Shown in pieces: positions 32,617 through 47,915 of a stretch of DNA of 64,000 bases; the stretch's first letter is position 1; each line of letters opens with the position of its first letter. Below the pieces are notes generated by a model. That model saw only the letters and a list, made by a program, of their open reading frames with translations, made no database searches and was not told the DNA's origin. Source of the stretch: Capitulum mitella (Eukaryota > Arthropoda > Thecostraca > Pollicipedomorpha > Pollicipedidae); NCBI GenBank assembly GCA_030062745.1, contig CP099849.1, positions 7,176,586-7,240,585 on the forward strand. Reading direction: 5' to 3'. The position numbers and the translations under genes were made by a program.

Positions 32617-33387
32617 CGTAGAAGGATGACCTCTACTTGTGTACCAAGCTTTGGGTTGATATCTGGTCGGGTTACGAAGTCATGAACTAAAACGTCAATG
32701 CGCTTACCCAATATCGCAACCATAAAATGGGATTTTAGAAAGAGAGTAAATTCAAATGATTTGAAACGTTTTCAAGCCACATGAAATGTACTCAACATCA
32801 TTCCATGTGGCCCTAAGGTCACTGGAGGTCATTTAAGGTCGAAGGTCGTAAGCTGACTTGATGAACATGTGACCATGACATTTTCCCCTTTTCCGTGTCC
32901 CTGGCACCGACCATGCTAACATTATACAAATAGTGTAATACGATTTGCACTTCTTCATCATGATATGACGAGTAAAAGTTAGAAAAATGTTTTCAACTTT
33001 TCGTGAGTTCAGATTTTGAAAAACTAATCTTCCATTTTTAAAAGCCTGTGAGCGCCTAAGAATTTTCCTAAAATTCCAAATGTGTGGACTATTGGTAAAA
33101 GTTCTAGCCGAAAGCTCTCGATTCATGTCAATGTCATAAAACGGGTCCATAAACAACAGAGCTATTACAAGTCCAAAATTATCCCTCATCTTGACTTTTT
33201 TCGCCCTCCCCGCCGTACCCATCCTTTTCAAGATTTTGAAACTTGTGTTGCAAAAAAATGTAGTTTATGCCATGGCAAATCGATTGCCTTTTGTTGCGAT
33301 GAAATCTGATGTGTAGTTCTCGACATCTGGGGGGCCGAATCGTCCCCCCCCCCCTGCCGGGAATCGGCTTTACCTTCGGGGGTAGGG
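32210..33387 (+). mobile_element. piggyBac-like non-autonomous element, copy 1 (5' truncated)
   Basis: Aligns along about 1.1 kb with the copy at 57858-59053 in the same orientation. Shared landmarks include AAGGAAAATGG, CTTGTGTACCAAG, GATATCTGGTCGGGT and GATGTGTAGTTCTCGA. The right end GTAGGG is followed by TTTA, a decayed TTAA. The left terminus is missing; homology starts near 32210, next to the 5' end of the L1-like element. An AT microsatellite lies at about 32566-32614. Non-coding. Confidence 0.75.
32566..32614. repeat. (AT)n microsatellite
   Basis: About 22 AT units within the piggyBac-like copy 1; absent from copy 2, so it arose after the two separated. Confidence 0.93.
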
Positions 33388-33391
33388 TTTA

Positions 33392-34851
33392 TGTTTTTAG
33401 GACGTCTTTGATCAATGGTGATAACAAAAAAGACACTTAACTTGTCGCCCATCTAAATTCAAGTACTATTCAGAATTTGGAAATTGGATGATGACGCTCA
33501 ACGTTGACAACCAGAGCATCGTATATTTAACTAGAAGATATTGGAATGTCGGATCCCTTATCCTTATCCCGGAAAGCTGTTGTACATTTCGGAATTCACT
33601 GAAGTCCCTGTGGATTCCTAAGAACATTTCATAGAAGCCAGATCCATGATGAGGAAATGATCCTTGCGATAGAAATTAGCGTCCATCCACGTCATCAGTC
33701 TTGTTTGCTCTGATACATTGTCACATGACGACAGGCTGTCGGTCAGTGTACGAGTAGCGCTGTTCACCACATGACAAAAAAGACAGGACATCGGGAAATT
33801 ACCGGAAGATATTTACAATACGTAGCTACCGATGCTTAAACGAGATGTTCACCATGGTAAAATTCTCATAAATAGACTTGCCTGGTGTGAAACATATCGC
33901 TCATCACGTTTTAACACTAATTTTGCTAATAGAAATGTCTAGAAACTTAAAAAACTCGGTTAATAAAGGAGACCGTTTTCTGCTGTCATCCACCGAAGCG
34001 GCACAATGCTGGCTTGAGCAGGTCAATGGCATTAAACGTTCAATGATGTGCTCCCATTGGTGAAGTCACGCAACAACTATAAACAGGACAAGGCGGAATA
34101 GAACACGGGAAAAACCATGAGGAATAGGTCCGAAACTCAGCAGCGTAAAGTTTCAAAACATAATGCATATCACAGATCAGCTTCCAAAACTTATGCAGAC
34201 TACAATGTGGCTATCTCAGATCAAAACACGTGTTCAAGGCGGAACATTTTCTTTTCGCACGGGTAAACAGACAATGTTGCAGGCAATGCACCACGAGATC
34301 AAAAGATAGCCATTACATTGCGCTAGATCAAAAATTACCACGAGCCAGCTAACAAAACTGTACGGTATTTAGATACCTGTAAAAACAGCTACTCCTTTGC
34401 CGTAACATTGTTTTCCTTAGTATTTACGCCCCCAAACCTTCTCTTTTGTCCGTAACGCTGTTCTTACAAAACTGCAACATCGCCAGCTCTCAGCTCTCTT
34501 GGTTCAGTTATCTCCATTTCATGTTTAATGAATAAAGCCAACGGCCAATTCCTGGACAAACAAAGAGAAAACACGGCCTAGATAAAGCCTCGTAGACTTC
34601 CAAATAGCTAAGGTGATGCCACATTAGCTCAGACACTTCAGAAACAACAGGCCTATTTTCCACTCAATGTTTGTTTACAACCTGTTCAATGGCCCAAACG
34701 CTTCAGATCAACAGACCTTAACGGAAGCGTGTCTCGAGGATGCGATTTCGGGCCAGGGCGTATCCGCCGGTATTTCCTCAGGACGGAGTGGACCGGTGAA
34801 AAGAGACCTCATGTTCCTTTAACACCTGTCGCCGAACCCCTCTTTTGCGGA
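33392..34851. other. No gene seen
   Basis: AT-rich DNA without supported exons or repeat families. Confidence 0.5.
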
Positions 34852-34975
34852 AGAGAGAGAAAAATGAGGGAGATGGAGAGAGAGCGGGAGAGAGAAAAAG
34901 AGAGAGTGAGAAGAAGACAGAAGGAAATACAGAAAAAGAGAGAAGGAAAGAAAGAAAGAGAGAAAAGTGAGGAGG
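34852..34975. repeat. GA-rich low-complexity tract
   Basis: Purine-only run of GAGA, GGGAGA and AAAGAGA motifs. The open frame through it (Arg/Glu/Lys only) is low complexity, not a gene. Confidence 0.9.
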
Positions 34976-35234
34976 GTATTGCAGTGGATTTAGCTGTTGT
35001 AACTTCAGCACAGCCTACGAGTTAGTCTCCAAGAGAAACACCAAACAAAAGTTTGCCTAATTTCCGAATTCACAAATATTTGGATAGCTTTGTCGACAAA
35101 ATGTCTTTTCAGATCAGAGCTGCAAATTTTGCAACGCATTTCCAAATTCTTGCATTTAAATGAAACGTATGCTTTGTTGTAGTGTATTGCTTTCAAAATT
35201 CTAATCTTCCCGGTATCGTTTTTCTCCTTTGGCA

Positions 35235-35281
35235 ACACCATCGTCGTCATTGTTATCATCATCACCATCGTCATCATCGCG
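35235..35281. repeat. (CAT/CGT)n trinucleotide repeat
   Basis: Imperfect repeat of CATCGTCGTCATTGTTATCA type immediately left of a GC island. Confidence 0.75.
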
Positions 35282-35379
35282 TCCCTCCCGACGAGGCACG
35301 AGCCGTCAGCAAGGAAAACCCTACCTCCCTCATATGCAACGCGTCAGAAACCAGAACACGACGGCTTGACCTGGACTGA

Positions 35380-35660
35380 ACGCTTCGACTGCCTGTGGGT
35401 CGCAGACGACGCCTTCCTCGAGCCCCGTGCCGCTGAACTCGCCGGCCGTGCCGGGGATCGACCGCTCGGTGACCCCGCGCCGCTCCCTGGGGGCGCCGTG
35501 ATAATGACATCACGAGGCGGCGCCGGGCCGGCCGGCCGCGGTGATGCATTCGAGGCAGCTGTCAAACCGACGCCTGCCGGCTCCCATTATTGCCAGGCGC
35601 GTGGCGGATTCGCCGCGTGCTCCCGCGAGGATTGCGTTTGAGGGCCGACGGGGGGTGCTG
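35380..35660. promoter_or_regulatory. GC/CpG-rich island
   Basis: About 68% GC with many CG dinucleotides. Open frames occur on both strands. One without ATG on the minus strand reads VTERSIPGTAGEFSGTGLEE; I do not recognise it. GTGATAATGACATCAC at 35500 resembles a half-CRE palindrome. It could be a promoter/first exon or a GC-rich repeat remnant. Confidence 0.3.
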
Positions 35661-35930
35661 ATTGGAGCGGAGAGGCTGGGCGTGTTGGCGAAATGTTGGC
35701 CGGCCCCAGATTGTGTTTCGGTAATCATGTTAAGGCTGCGAGCCTGAAGTCTTACAAAGCCTTACAGAATGAATGGAAGGTTTGGCAGGCTTTAGATGCT
35801 TATAAAATTGTCTTGATGAAATAGGACATAAAATGACACGTTTTGATCCAACTCACAGACATATTCAATCACGTCGGCAAATGTGGCAAAACGCTCAATT
35901 TTGTTACATGAACGCCCACTCACACCTCCG

Positions 35931-36095
35931 CTGAAGTGAGGTAACTCATCCCCGGGAATGTGGGACTGGGTTTGGGAATTCCACGATCACTTGGGCGCTA
36001 ATTCCATGGCTTCACTGAAGTAAGGTAACCCATCCTTGGGAAACTGGGACTGGGCTTAGGAATTCCAGGACTACGTGTGCGCTAATTTACTGGTA
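35931..36095. repeat. 84-bp direct repeat, two units
   Basis: CTGAAGTGAGGTAACTCATC at 35931 recurs as CTGAAGTAAGGTAACCCATC at 36015. Both are followed by GGGACTGGG, GGAATTCCA and GCGCTAATT. Confidence 0.85.
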
Positions 36096-36099
36096 TATT

Positions 36100-37366
36100 T
36101 TAAAGGGCTCTGCAATAAAGCTGACGTTTTAACCTATCATGTATCCGTTGCGGCCGGAGCCTCAGGCCATGTCTTACTTCCCTACAGTGGACAAAAATTG
36201 GATTTAGCCGCAGAGTCGGTCCAGCAATCACTTTACCAACTCTGAATTTTGGCTCACGAAATTTGCTAGAAGATGGCTCAGCTCTTTCAGTTTCATGCAT
36301 TTGCATTCTCTGAGCGCTGGCTTGCAAACTTCTTCATTCGCATAACAAGAGGCAAACCAACGCGTTGCACGGTTGGTTTGAGGTCAAAATCGGTGCCATG
36401 TGTCGCACGCAGACCAGTACACCTGCTTAATACCAACTTTATCCATATGAAACGACATCTGCCGTCCTCGTCATGCAAGTGGAAATAAATCGTGCACCTT
36501 TCCGCAAACGGGGGATCCAAAGAACAATGTGCACGCCAACACGGGTGGCATCTTCGTACTGATCCTTTACTCTTGCTTATTCTGGATGGCGTTTGTGACT
36601 TTGCAGCTCACCACAAAATTTGGCGCATACGGCGTCAACGGTTCCCAAACCAAAGGCCTGAACGGCAAAGGGTACACCTCAGCACGTGGCTCCCGTACGC
36701 ACCACGCTCGAATTACTGACGTGCAAAACAGCCACATCTATCGAATGGCACGTATTACGTGTTCCTGCCCGCCTATTTCCAGCATCTGGGCGGTTGTAGA
36801 TTTGCGGCAGTGAAGGAGGGGTGCTAATCCTGCAAGGTACCTCCGTTTCGATCTGAATCCATCGAAATTGATCGTGCAGCTGCCCATTCACTTTTCCAAA
36901 CATTATCGCACTGAACTGCGCCGTTTGAATCCCGGCAATTGGCCCATAAGAAGAACAGGGGTGAAAAGGGACGCACGTGCGCTGCACGTGGCCCATTGGA
37001 CTATGCACATCATGTAGCGTATCGCTGGATAGCCATAGTGCTGATCTATCTACCCACCAAATTTCAGCCACCTAAACCACTTCTGACGACACTCGGAGGC
37101 TCCTGATTCCAAATCGAAATACGTGCCTGTGGATCGCCCAGAGGGTCGCACGTGGGAACCGACCACAAAAGCACGTACCCGCAATTGGGGGTCATGTTGC
37201 CACCAAGTCTTGAGTCAACAACACCCGACGTTTGATCTGTACCCATGATTAACTGAGTTCTGCAGAGATCCGGCTCGCGAAACGTGGCACGTGCCACACG
37301 CCACGAAGCACTTCGAAACTCTGCATCACAATCTATCCCACGAGTTGGTGCACCCGATGGTGCCAC
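36100..37366 (-). other. Unrecognised protein-like segment, frames broken
   Basis: On the minus strand three consecutive stretches stay open for about 75-130 codons in changing frames: 37366-37064, 37071-36679 and 36327-36100. They use a balanced amino-acid mix (for example NCGYVLLWSVPTCDPLGDP and HVQRTCVPFHPCSSYG) unlike repeat translations. Composition is higher in GC than the neighbourhood and CACGTG occurs several times. I recognise no family. It could be a decayed transposon or host gene, or chance. Confidence 0.25.
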
Positions 37367-37416
37367 TTGTGTTGCGATTGGCTGGCTCTTTCGGGCGCTA
37401 GACGCTCGGAAACTTG

Positions 37417-37437
37417 GACTGACTGACTGACTGACTG
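37417..37437. repeat. (GACT)n microsatellite
   Basis: Five GACT units. Confidence 0.85.
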
Positions 37438-37439
37438 GC

Positions 37440-40400
37440 TGACAAACACCTCAGTCTGATCTTTTCCAAGCAACCACCATGTATGAAATCCCACTCGCTA
37501 AAAGCCCGCAAAGTACGCTTTTATTTCTTTTGACTTTCAATTATCCTAGGACAAATGTTTCCGTTCCTGGACGGAAACAGTTAAAGGGTGTTTTTGAACC
37601 GCTCATTAATGGCAGCGAACAATACCATGTACTCTCGCGTGAAATTTAAACTTGCAGTTTTTCGGTTGAAAAAATGCTGAAATAGATCGAGAAGTAGCTT
37701 TTGCATTTGGACATGCATAAAGAGGAAGTAAGCAAAAGAAAAAAAGAAAGTGTGATTAGCAGTATTGAAAATGCTCTTTTTTGTTTATAGAGAAACCATA
37801 TAGGCCTTGCTCATTATGCGTCCCAAAAGCCGTCTTACTGGTTAGAGTGGTGACGCACTTCTGTTAAATGCGCTAGTGATAAGAAGTGAGATTGAAATTG
37901 TTTGATATCCGTGATAAGTGAATCAGTTGTTTCAGATGGAGCACATCGGTAAGTAAGCGTCTCCTAAGTCCAGTGTCGCACGGACACGTTCATTTTCACC
38001 CAGGCCTCGCCAGTCGAAGAGTGTAAAGTAGCACAAACCATCGCATCAGCCCAGCTACATTTCAAGCTCCCGATGAAGCTCCTGTATTCACAACAGGCAC
38101 GCAGTTGGCTTAACACTGGCCTGCCGTCAGGAGCAGACAGCCGACGGGAAAACAGCGAACCCATAAAAGCATGCGAGGGAAACCTTTTACAAATATCACC
38201 TTCCCTGTCGACTCGAGATCCGGTTTAAACGCATTAGGTTTTCAGCGAGCTGGGTGGAGCCGCCGTTACTGAAGACAAAGCCTTAAAGGCATATGAATGT
38301 GCTGAATGCCGCCATATATACCTAACTGCAGTTAGAAATGTCGCTATTGTGCTAAAATTTAATGCCCTAGGAAAATTCTGAATGGTTTTCGAAAAACCTT
38401 TCCTTAAGTCTTGTCATCTTTCCGATCATGAGGTAAGCTCTAATAATTATATTTTGCTTTGACGTTTAGGGCATATACTGGACTTAGCGTCCTACAAATC
38501 CTTCCATATTTTTCATATCAAACTTATACCTTATTTCCGTACACAGAAAAACTTTTTCTGTTTACAGTCAGTTTCAGAGGAAAAGTTTTGTTGTCATGGT
38601 TACAGAAGAGCTAGCTGCGGTGTTGTCCAGCAACGTTCAAGTCGTGGTGATTGTCTGACATGGACATTGAAGCTAATAATTGTTATGTCAGTTGTTTTAT
38701 GTTTACTTCAAATTCCTGCAGAAGAGTTCACAGACAAAATTCAGACGAAGTTCGGACGACATTCCTTATTTCGGACCATGCGCCAAATTTGACTGGAAAC
38801 CACGCCATCGTTTTGATTCGTCTTCCTATATATCGCTACCATCGTCGGAATCTTGTTGGATAAAATGCCACATTATCGAAAATCGGACCGTGCGATGTAA
38901 GATTTAACAACGAAATCAAGACAAGACGAGAAAACATGGATCTATGTTGTAAAGTCCTGTAAAATCACTTTCAGAGATTGGAAGCGGCTTTAGAAACTGT
39001 ATGAAACGGGACTTTACACCATTTACTTAGCATGCAGCAGCACTAGCAGAGAATCGTATTCTTTCGGGGCGCCCGGGCACCCCAGTGGTAAAAATGCACC
39101 TTCAGTATCACTAAAAGCATCCCCAATGCCCAATGTGAATTTTCTTAGCAGTCTGCATGGGACTAGAAATATTGAAATGCTTGTTTGTCATGTTTCGTTA
39201 TCACAAAAATTGTTATATGTGAGTTAAAATATGACATGCATTCAGCCACAGGGAACAAACAACACAATTTCCAGACTTCATGCAGCAAAAGCATGCGAGA
39301 ATTTTAACATTCACTCAGAGAAAAAAACGTCTTAAATCGATTACACATGATAGGTTTTGGCTAGATCAATCCTTCACTAATCTCCATAAAATAAATAAAG
39401 GGGGATTTCTGAGAGATAAGTGGAGTACAAAATGAAACCCTAACTGTTAACAGGAAGATTACAAGTAGTTAAAACAAAGACTCCATTTTGATTATCTATG
39501 AATAAATGTATGACCCGAAAACTCCATTTGTTATCCACATTGAACTGTCTTCCAAAAATCCGTATTCGGATTACTTCTTTCTCTTTTTGAACATAGTTCA
39601 ATTCACTGGCGGTCAATGTTTTATTCTGCTACGATCCATCTGCCCAGATAACTTACGCTTGGACGATAAATCATAGACATTCTGGCGACAACCAACAAGA
39701 TTCCTATCGGATCATCAACATGCGCATGAGCGGACAGGCGATTACGAAGCAGAAGCCACCAAGGCGGTAACTTCCGGCCAGCGACCAGCGTGTCCCGACT
39801 TGAACCGCACGGACTGTCGAATGTCGGAGCCAAAGGACGCGTGCTGGAGGACTGTAGTCAGGTAAGTCCACGGCTATGTTGTTGGAGGGCTGGAGGACTG
39901 AAGTCCACGGCTATGTCATTAATATTACAAAGTCGGCGTTCGTAGAGGGAGAGTAGGCGTCCTACAATCCAAGCGTACTATGCCAAGGGATTCCTCAAGG
40001 GCGAGCATCTACGGAAACGAGATTTCGTGTATGATGCATTGTTAAGCCGAAATGTCTGTTGTAGTGTTACGCAGAAATTTCGCTTTCTGTATGACGAAAA
40101 TACAAAAAGATGTTCTGTTCAAGGAGAGGGGGGGGGGGCGCCCGTTGGGTGCGACTGTTTGGAACGATAGATTGCGACGAGATATCAACAACTTCTTTCT
40201 ATTTTGTGTCTTTACACACGTTTCATTTGGTGCAAAATATTCAGTTTGTGTGTAACTGGAGTATGCTTCTCTTTTCTCTAGGTGTTTGAGAATTCTGAAA
40301 TTCTGAAGAAAAAAATTTTGCCATGCCGGGTGCAGGTTTCGCTCGTCCGATAGGAATGGAGCTAGGAAGAAAGCTAGGAAGAAGCTAGGAAGAAGTTCGT

Positions 40401-41406
40401 GCTTGTCTTCGAAGAATAGATTCCTGGTGCTTATCATACATCATGATGATCAGTCTGTTGCCAAGTCTGGAATACCAATTCCATGTTTTTTTCAGTTCAG
40501 GTTGTAACTGCAAAAATCCACTCAAATCGGAAATCGGAAACTGTATTCGAGCACAGCCTAGAAATGTGACAATAGCATTAAGAACAGTGTATATAGAACG
40601 TTATTTCAATGGTTTAATATTTGGAGGTTGCACACAATTCACTACTGGCGACGTCACGATTTAGTTCAAATTGCCTGGAAAATGGAACCTGCATTTTCGC
40701 TTTGTATTGGCACAGTCTGTATGGTAATCAAGGGTGTAGAACTCAGCTGTGCCATTTCTGGCGAAATGTCATGAATAGGTCAAAAGTTATAGCCATAGCC
40801 AGGAAATGATCACCAAGAAAACAGCATGCTAACCTGGTGAGTTCCGTGTTTCATCGGTCAGCTGTTATATGCATTGCTATGCCTTTGTCTTTCGTATTAC
40901 ATATTACAAATGTTTATGTTGTCTCAACGGAGTGGGAAATAAAAGTGGTATGTCTATACAATGCACAGCCCACGTCAGCTTAACTGGTAAGTCGCTGTCG
41001 TGGAAAAGTGGTTGTCACGTTGACACTCGGCGTGTAATTGTCATGTTGGCTCTCATGGAGTGGTTTCTTTTTAGGAAAGCAAGTTTAAAAAGGTTTTTTA
41101 AAAAAAGGCGTTTTGCGAAAACCGTTTTTTTTCACGTGACAGGTTTATTGGTTCAGTTTTGATATTAAACATGCGAATGCCAAATAGTATGAAATCGTGG
41201 GTTTTAGTTTTTCTGAAGAGAGAACGATGACGAATTCGAGTGACTGGCTGTATACCGCCGATAGTATGTTTTGACCGGCATGCGTTATTTATGGTTAAAA
41301 GGAGTAAAACGTTATACAATTCAGTTACCCAATTCGGTTATACAGATAATTTGCGCAGTGCTTTATCTGTAATTCTTTGCATGTTATTTCTTATCTCCCC
41401 GTTTAG
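37440..41406. other. No gene seen
   Basis: About 4 kb of AT-rich DNA. A poly-G run (about 12) at 40126-40138 is next to GCGCCCGTTGGG. No domain-bearing open frame. Confidence 0.5.
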
Positions 41407-41516
41407 ATGAAGCCTTAGCCATGCTACTCGCCGCACTTAACCGACAGAAGTCCCTGAAAGAAGACGCTGCCATCGGAGCGGACGCAGCAATCCTGAGCAC
41501 AGCGTTTGACTTCGAG
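41407..41516 (+). CDS. Candidate orphan internal exon
   Basis: A pyrimidine-rich acceptor, cttatctccccgtttag, precedes 110 bases that read EALAMLLAALNRQKSLKEDA then GADAAILSTAFDFE, ending at GAG/gtatat. Composition is coding-like (55% GC in an AT-rich surround), and the peptide is balanced and helix-prone. I do not recognise the family and see no partner exon nearby, so this could be a piece of a large-intron gene, a processed fragment or chance. Confidence 0.3.
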
Positions 41517-41530
41517 GTATATGTGGAACG

Positions 41531-41842
41531 GTGGTGCTGTACATCTCGCATTTCGTATTTAATCTAAAAGTGGAAAGATACTGTGCAGACATCGTGAACT
41601 TTGTGGCTGAGAAGCTGTGAGGAGTGGGATGTGAAGCAAAACACTCCGAACATGGCACAGAGATCCTCCGAGAACTGGATCCGGGAGAATGTCATGATTA
41701 GATAGCAGACCTGTACCGTGAGAAGCCGCGGACCTTACCGGACCAGTACAAGGTCAGGCCAGGGACGCAAGATGTGGACCAAAGCTGGATGCTTGGCTGT
41801 GAACACGTACTTGATAACAGGAAGACTAACGGGGTATTGTGA
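41531..41842 (+). pseudogene. Open frame with two internal stops, unrecognised
   Basis: One frame is open over 104 codons apart from TGA at 41618 and TAG at 41699, ending TGA at 41840. It reads VVLYISHFVFNLKVERYCAD, IVNFVAEKL, stop, HGTEILRELDPGECHD, stop, IADLYREKPRTLPDQYKVRP. The even composition suggests decayed coding sequence. It directly follows the candidate exon at 41407 but in a different frame. Confidence 0.28.
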
Positions 41843-42259
41843 CGGGACAGCTGATCAGTGTAAATTCTCGTTGTAAGACATTTAAATGGATTTAAACAGA
41901 TAAACATGGATCATCCAGCGATTGTCTTTCGAAAGGAAATGAATGATCGCCCTGTTTCTGGATACAGGGATGGTCGTAAAAGGCCATCCTCTAAAATGTC
42001 ATGGTGCAGGACTTTTTTCTCTCAGTGTTAGGCATTTGATCATGTGAGTGCAGCATTTACTTTTGAGGGCGGACAACATTGCATGAGAAGCACAAAACCA
42101 ATGCACCGGAATATGCAAAGGTTTCAATGTGCATTCTTTGTGAGAGCCCTTCCTCCCGCCCCATGTTGATTCCCCTAATGTTGGACTGAGCCTCCTAATA
42201 TTTTCTGTCGGCTTTAAAGGGAATTGGGCAATAGTAGCGAAATGAGCGGTCGCAATAGA

Positions 42260-44208
<1,949 letters not shown>

Positions 44209-44216
44209 GGCCTCAT

Positions 44217-44377
44217 TAGGAGCGCAGCCAGGATTTTTTTTAGAGGAGGAGCTCAGTGTGAACTGTAGTCAAACGAAAACTGACTGCTGGGAAGACGATG
44301 TGCAATGGTTTTCACCAAAAATGCAGGTTCAAGGGAAAGGCCCGGGTCTTCCGGCCCTCCCCCTTGGGCTGTACCGG
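44217..44377 (+). mobile_element. ~161-bp hAT-like MITE, copy 2
   Basis: Begins TAGGAGCGCAGCCAGGATTT and aligns with the complement of 11057-11215 throughout. Shared blocks are GGAGCTCAGT, GGAAGACNATGTGCAA and GGTTTTCAC. The distal end is near CTTGGGCTGTACCGG. No matching 8-bp flanks are visible, so the ends may have drifted. Confidence 0.65.
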
Positions 44378-44379
44378 TA

Positions 44380-47300
44380 GACGTTGTTGACCCGGCACCG
44401 CCCGGCGTGTTTTTGTATCCGCGACCGCCTGGGGATGTCCAAAAAGGGCACCTCCCTGTTATCTCAGAATCTAACCGTTGGATCTGAACCGGTCTACCAC
44501 CAACTGATATCCCTGAGTCTTGTGAATGAGAAAATACTATGTTAACTGTGGTCATGTGACTAATGACGTCACAGGCCACGTAAAAAACAAAGCACGACTT
44601 CCGAAAAACTGACATCGGTTTATACATCACATCATCGACAATACTGGCGTTAGAGCCTTCAGCTAGGTATGGAACGAAAGATCACGATCTTGTGCATCAG
44701 AAGCATGCCAAAATGTTAACAAAATGTCTGGTCAAGATCAACCTAGGTCAGGCGAAATATTGGTTTGACTTTACATGGCCGCGAAAAGACGAGAGTGAAA
44801 CTTCCTGATAATCAGTTTTGCGTTACCTGCTTGTCATCCAGTCGACTTTAGTCTAAGTCACTTCAATAAGGTTTCATTACCCTTCTTGACATAGAGCAAC
44901 AATTATTCACTGAAGTTGTCAACTGCGTAAGTACAGAACTGAAATGACATCTGATGATAACGAAATCTGCCCTGTCTGCTTTTGATCGGGTCGAGGTCAA
45001 GTCAGGTCAAGATAGATTGTCATTTTTCATTTTCTGACTAGGAACAATAATTGTTGTCTGCTGCTACTGTACGATCTCCCAAAGAAAATGTTCAATTCAA
45101 TTTGTTTTGACATCTTCCTGCGACGCGACCTGACATAACCTCACGTTGTATTTGGTGGACTTGGTCAATAGGCAGATATAGATTCCTTTGTCTGGCTCTA
45201 ACGATAGGGAACGTCAGCGACAACAGTTTTTATCACACACAGTGCAAATCATCCCAATTATCATCATGCATGTGACTTAGCATGACTTTTAATGTTAACG
45301 TGTCACGGTTGTACGCTCTTTTGGGAATCGTGACCTGTATGGATCCAAAAAATCATGCATTATGTTCGCGAATATTATAAAAAAAACGAAGCATCTTCTC
45401 GCCACCGCCCCAAGATGCGAAAAAATGTATCCAAGGGTTTGCTTATGACGTCACTTCTTCATGAGCTAACTTAGCATGGCAGTAGTTTTGATGGCAAAAT
45501 ATGTAAAACTGATTGATGAACAGGTAACAAAAATTTGTTTGGGCTGACCCTAACGGTTCAGAAATTATTCAAGAAAAAGAACGGATAGTGGTGGTCTGTC
45601 TGACACCCTCTGGGCGGTGCCGGGTTAAGTCAAGAAAAAAATAATTCAGAGTATGTTTGGCGACTCCAATGAGTTCCCGAAGTCTTCGCCATGGCGCTAA
45701 CGCCCTCCGTGCAGGGCGTCGTTGTGCGAAGATCTTGCTCTCCTCGCGCTCGACAGCCTGCTCGTTTTCCATTCGAACTGACAAACCCTGGCAAACTGGA
45801 TGACGAATTCATGAAAAATTATCCCTCCGACGAAAATCCTGGGTGCGCCTTGCACTTACGTGCCTATGTCATTACCTAAAGAGCAAGCTGGGGTTGCCAA
45901 GATTGCATATAAATTGTGTATGCGAAATAATATTCAAAAGTCCCGAAAGGATGCTTCCTTCAGCGTCAAATTACCTCTAAATGCAAATAAACTGGCTTAG
46001 GCGAGATACGTCAGCACATATATTTCGCGCGCAAGGTATCTGGATAAAATTACAACGCGCCTGACGTACCTGATGCACCTGATACACAATGCATCTGACA
46101 TTACGATGCATCTGATGATTCAAAGACCAGCTGCAACAATGTTGAATTCTCAGAACTCAGTACACGATTTGTGTGTAATCAGTCACAATCGCCGTAACTT
46201 GCGTCGAAACGTAATTCTCATTATGGAGATTTTACCTTTCTGGGGAGGGGCTCCTGTAGCTTTTTAATCATTCAAAGGCTAAAAATATACGCAAAAAACG
46301 GCGAAAATGCGCACAAATTGACAATAAACTCCAGTGGAGAAAATGTAATTTTGCGACTACTGTGGATTATTCCGTCTACTCTGATTCGCATATCCCTTAT
46401 ATTTGAAAATATAATATTAACCATAAGACATTTAATACAATAAAATCAACTGTGTGTTCCGACGTCGGTACTCGGTGCGTGCCTTCGTGAATCCGTCCGT
46501 GCTTCAGCCAATAAGCTGTGCTGGTGGCAACGACAGACGTTCACGGGCAAATGAACAAAGTCTTAGAAATGCTGGAAAAGTCGAAGGTTGCTGGTGAGTT
46601 GCGGTGGGGTTTGATGCAATTCTTTTTGGGCAGTTTCCTCGACGTCAATGATGACAAAGTGACGAAATTTAGGTAATAATATTTGCATCTCTGAGGGATA
46701 TAGGCAGTCTTTGTCTAACTCATGATATACATGTCACTGAGGTTCATGTGGATCTCATGGGATTACAGACATGCCTGTTCCAGACCACAGTTCCAAACCT
46801 GTCGGGTCAGTCAGACCTCCGTCAGTTCCAGACCACAGGTCTATCAGAAATAAGAGGAGGACATGGTGTGGGAAATAGATGCACCAGACAAACCGTTGGA
46901 GCTACGTGAAAACAGCGAGCTCGGGTAGCAGCTGTTCGCCATCATCCACCGCTCACATCGCGCTGCCGCTGACACCCGTGACCTTTGTGACTGGGCAGGC
47001 AGACGCGGAGAGCCCCCCCCCCCCATCCAGCGCGCCACACAGTCGTGCCGGACCGATAACTTCAGCAGCGCGACACCAGCGGCAGCCGTTTTACGCTAGG
47101 ACAAGTCAGCGATGACGGGCCTGGCAGATAAAGGCCGGCGCGTTCCTCGAAACGGCCTCAGTCGAGCGGCTCTGAAAAGGCCACCTTTGAGCGGCGCCCG
47201 CGACAACCGCTGACTAGATAACTTTGTGCCGGAGACCTGGCGCGACGAAACGTCAGGGTGCTGAGGATGCGGCAGCGCTCTTAATAAGTGGTACACAAAG

Positions 47301-47907
47301 GCCGGCTCTATGGGTCAGTTTTACGGCGCAAAGACCCGGCGAAGCGACCCTGCGGCGCCAGCCTGCTCCGGCGCCATCTTGTCCCACAAGCGGATGGAGG
47401 CTGTCCAGCTTGTGTTTAAACTCGTGAAAAGATCTGCTCGCAACAGCGCGGACTGCCGCATTGTCAGCGATGATATCTGTAAATCAATTTCTGCAGGAGA
47501 CAGTCGCCGTTTTAAGCGTGACATAGGCGTCGACATGCTCGCCCCACATTTCAGGTCAATCCTGCAATTCAATTTCCACGGCTTTAAATTTGGCTTGTCA
47601 TAGGACGAATGGGTCTGTCCAATTCTGGCCGCTTCATCGGTCACTTGGGGCCAATTGCTGATCGTTTCAGCATGCACTTCAGCCATGGATAAGGGCAGAC
47701 TCAGATCATGAAACACCAGTCGGCACGAATCAAAGAAAACACTTTACGTTATTGTTGGAGTACTTCTGGGACACATCATTCACCTGTAAGTGCTTGGTCT
47801 TCGTAGAAACATTTGCATTTCCAATCGATGTCCGGGTAACTTAGTTATGGAAATACGCGCACTCAAAGCACGCCCGAGTGACTCCATAGACGTAAACGTA
47901 GATAACA
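44380..47907. other. No gene seen
   Basis: About 3.5 kb with only short open frames. A C-rich run lies at 47014-47027. AGGTCA-type motifs cluster at 44745-45175 (for example GGTCGAGGTCAAGTCAGGTCA). Confidence 0.5.
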
Positions 47908-47915
47908 GTATGAGC

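Noticed and set aside
34729-35025. 98-codon frame rich in Arg/Glu/Lys
   Set aside because: Low-complexity purine tract.
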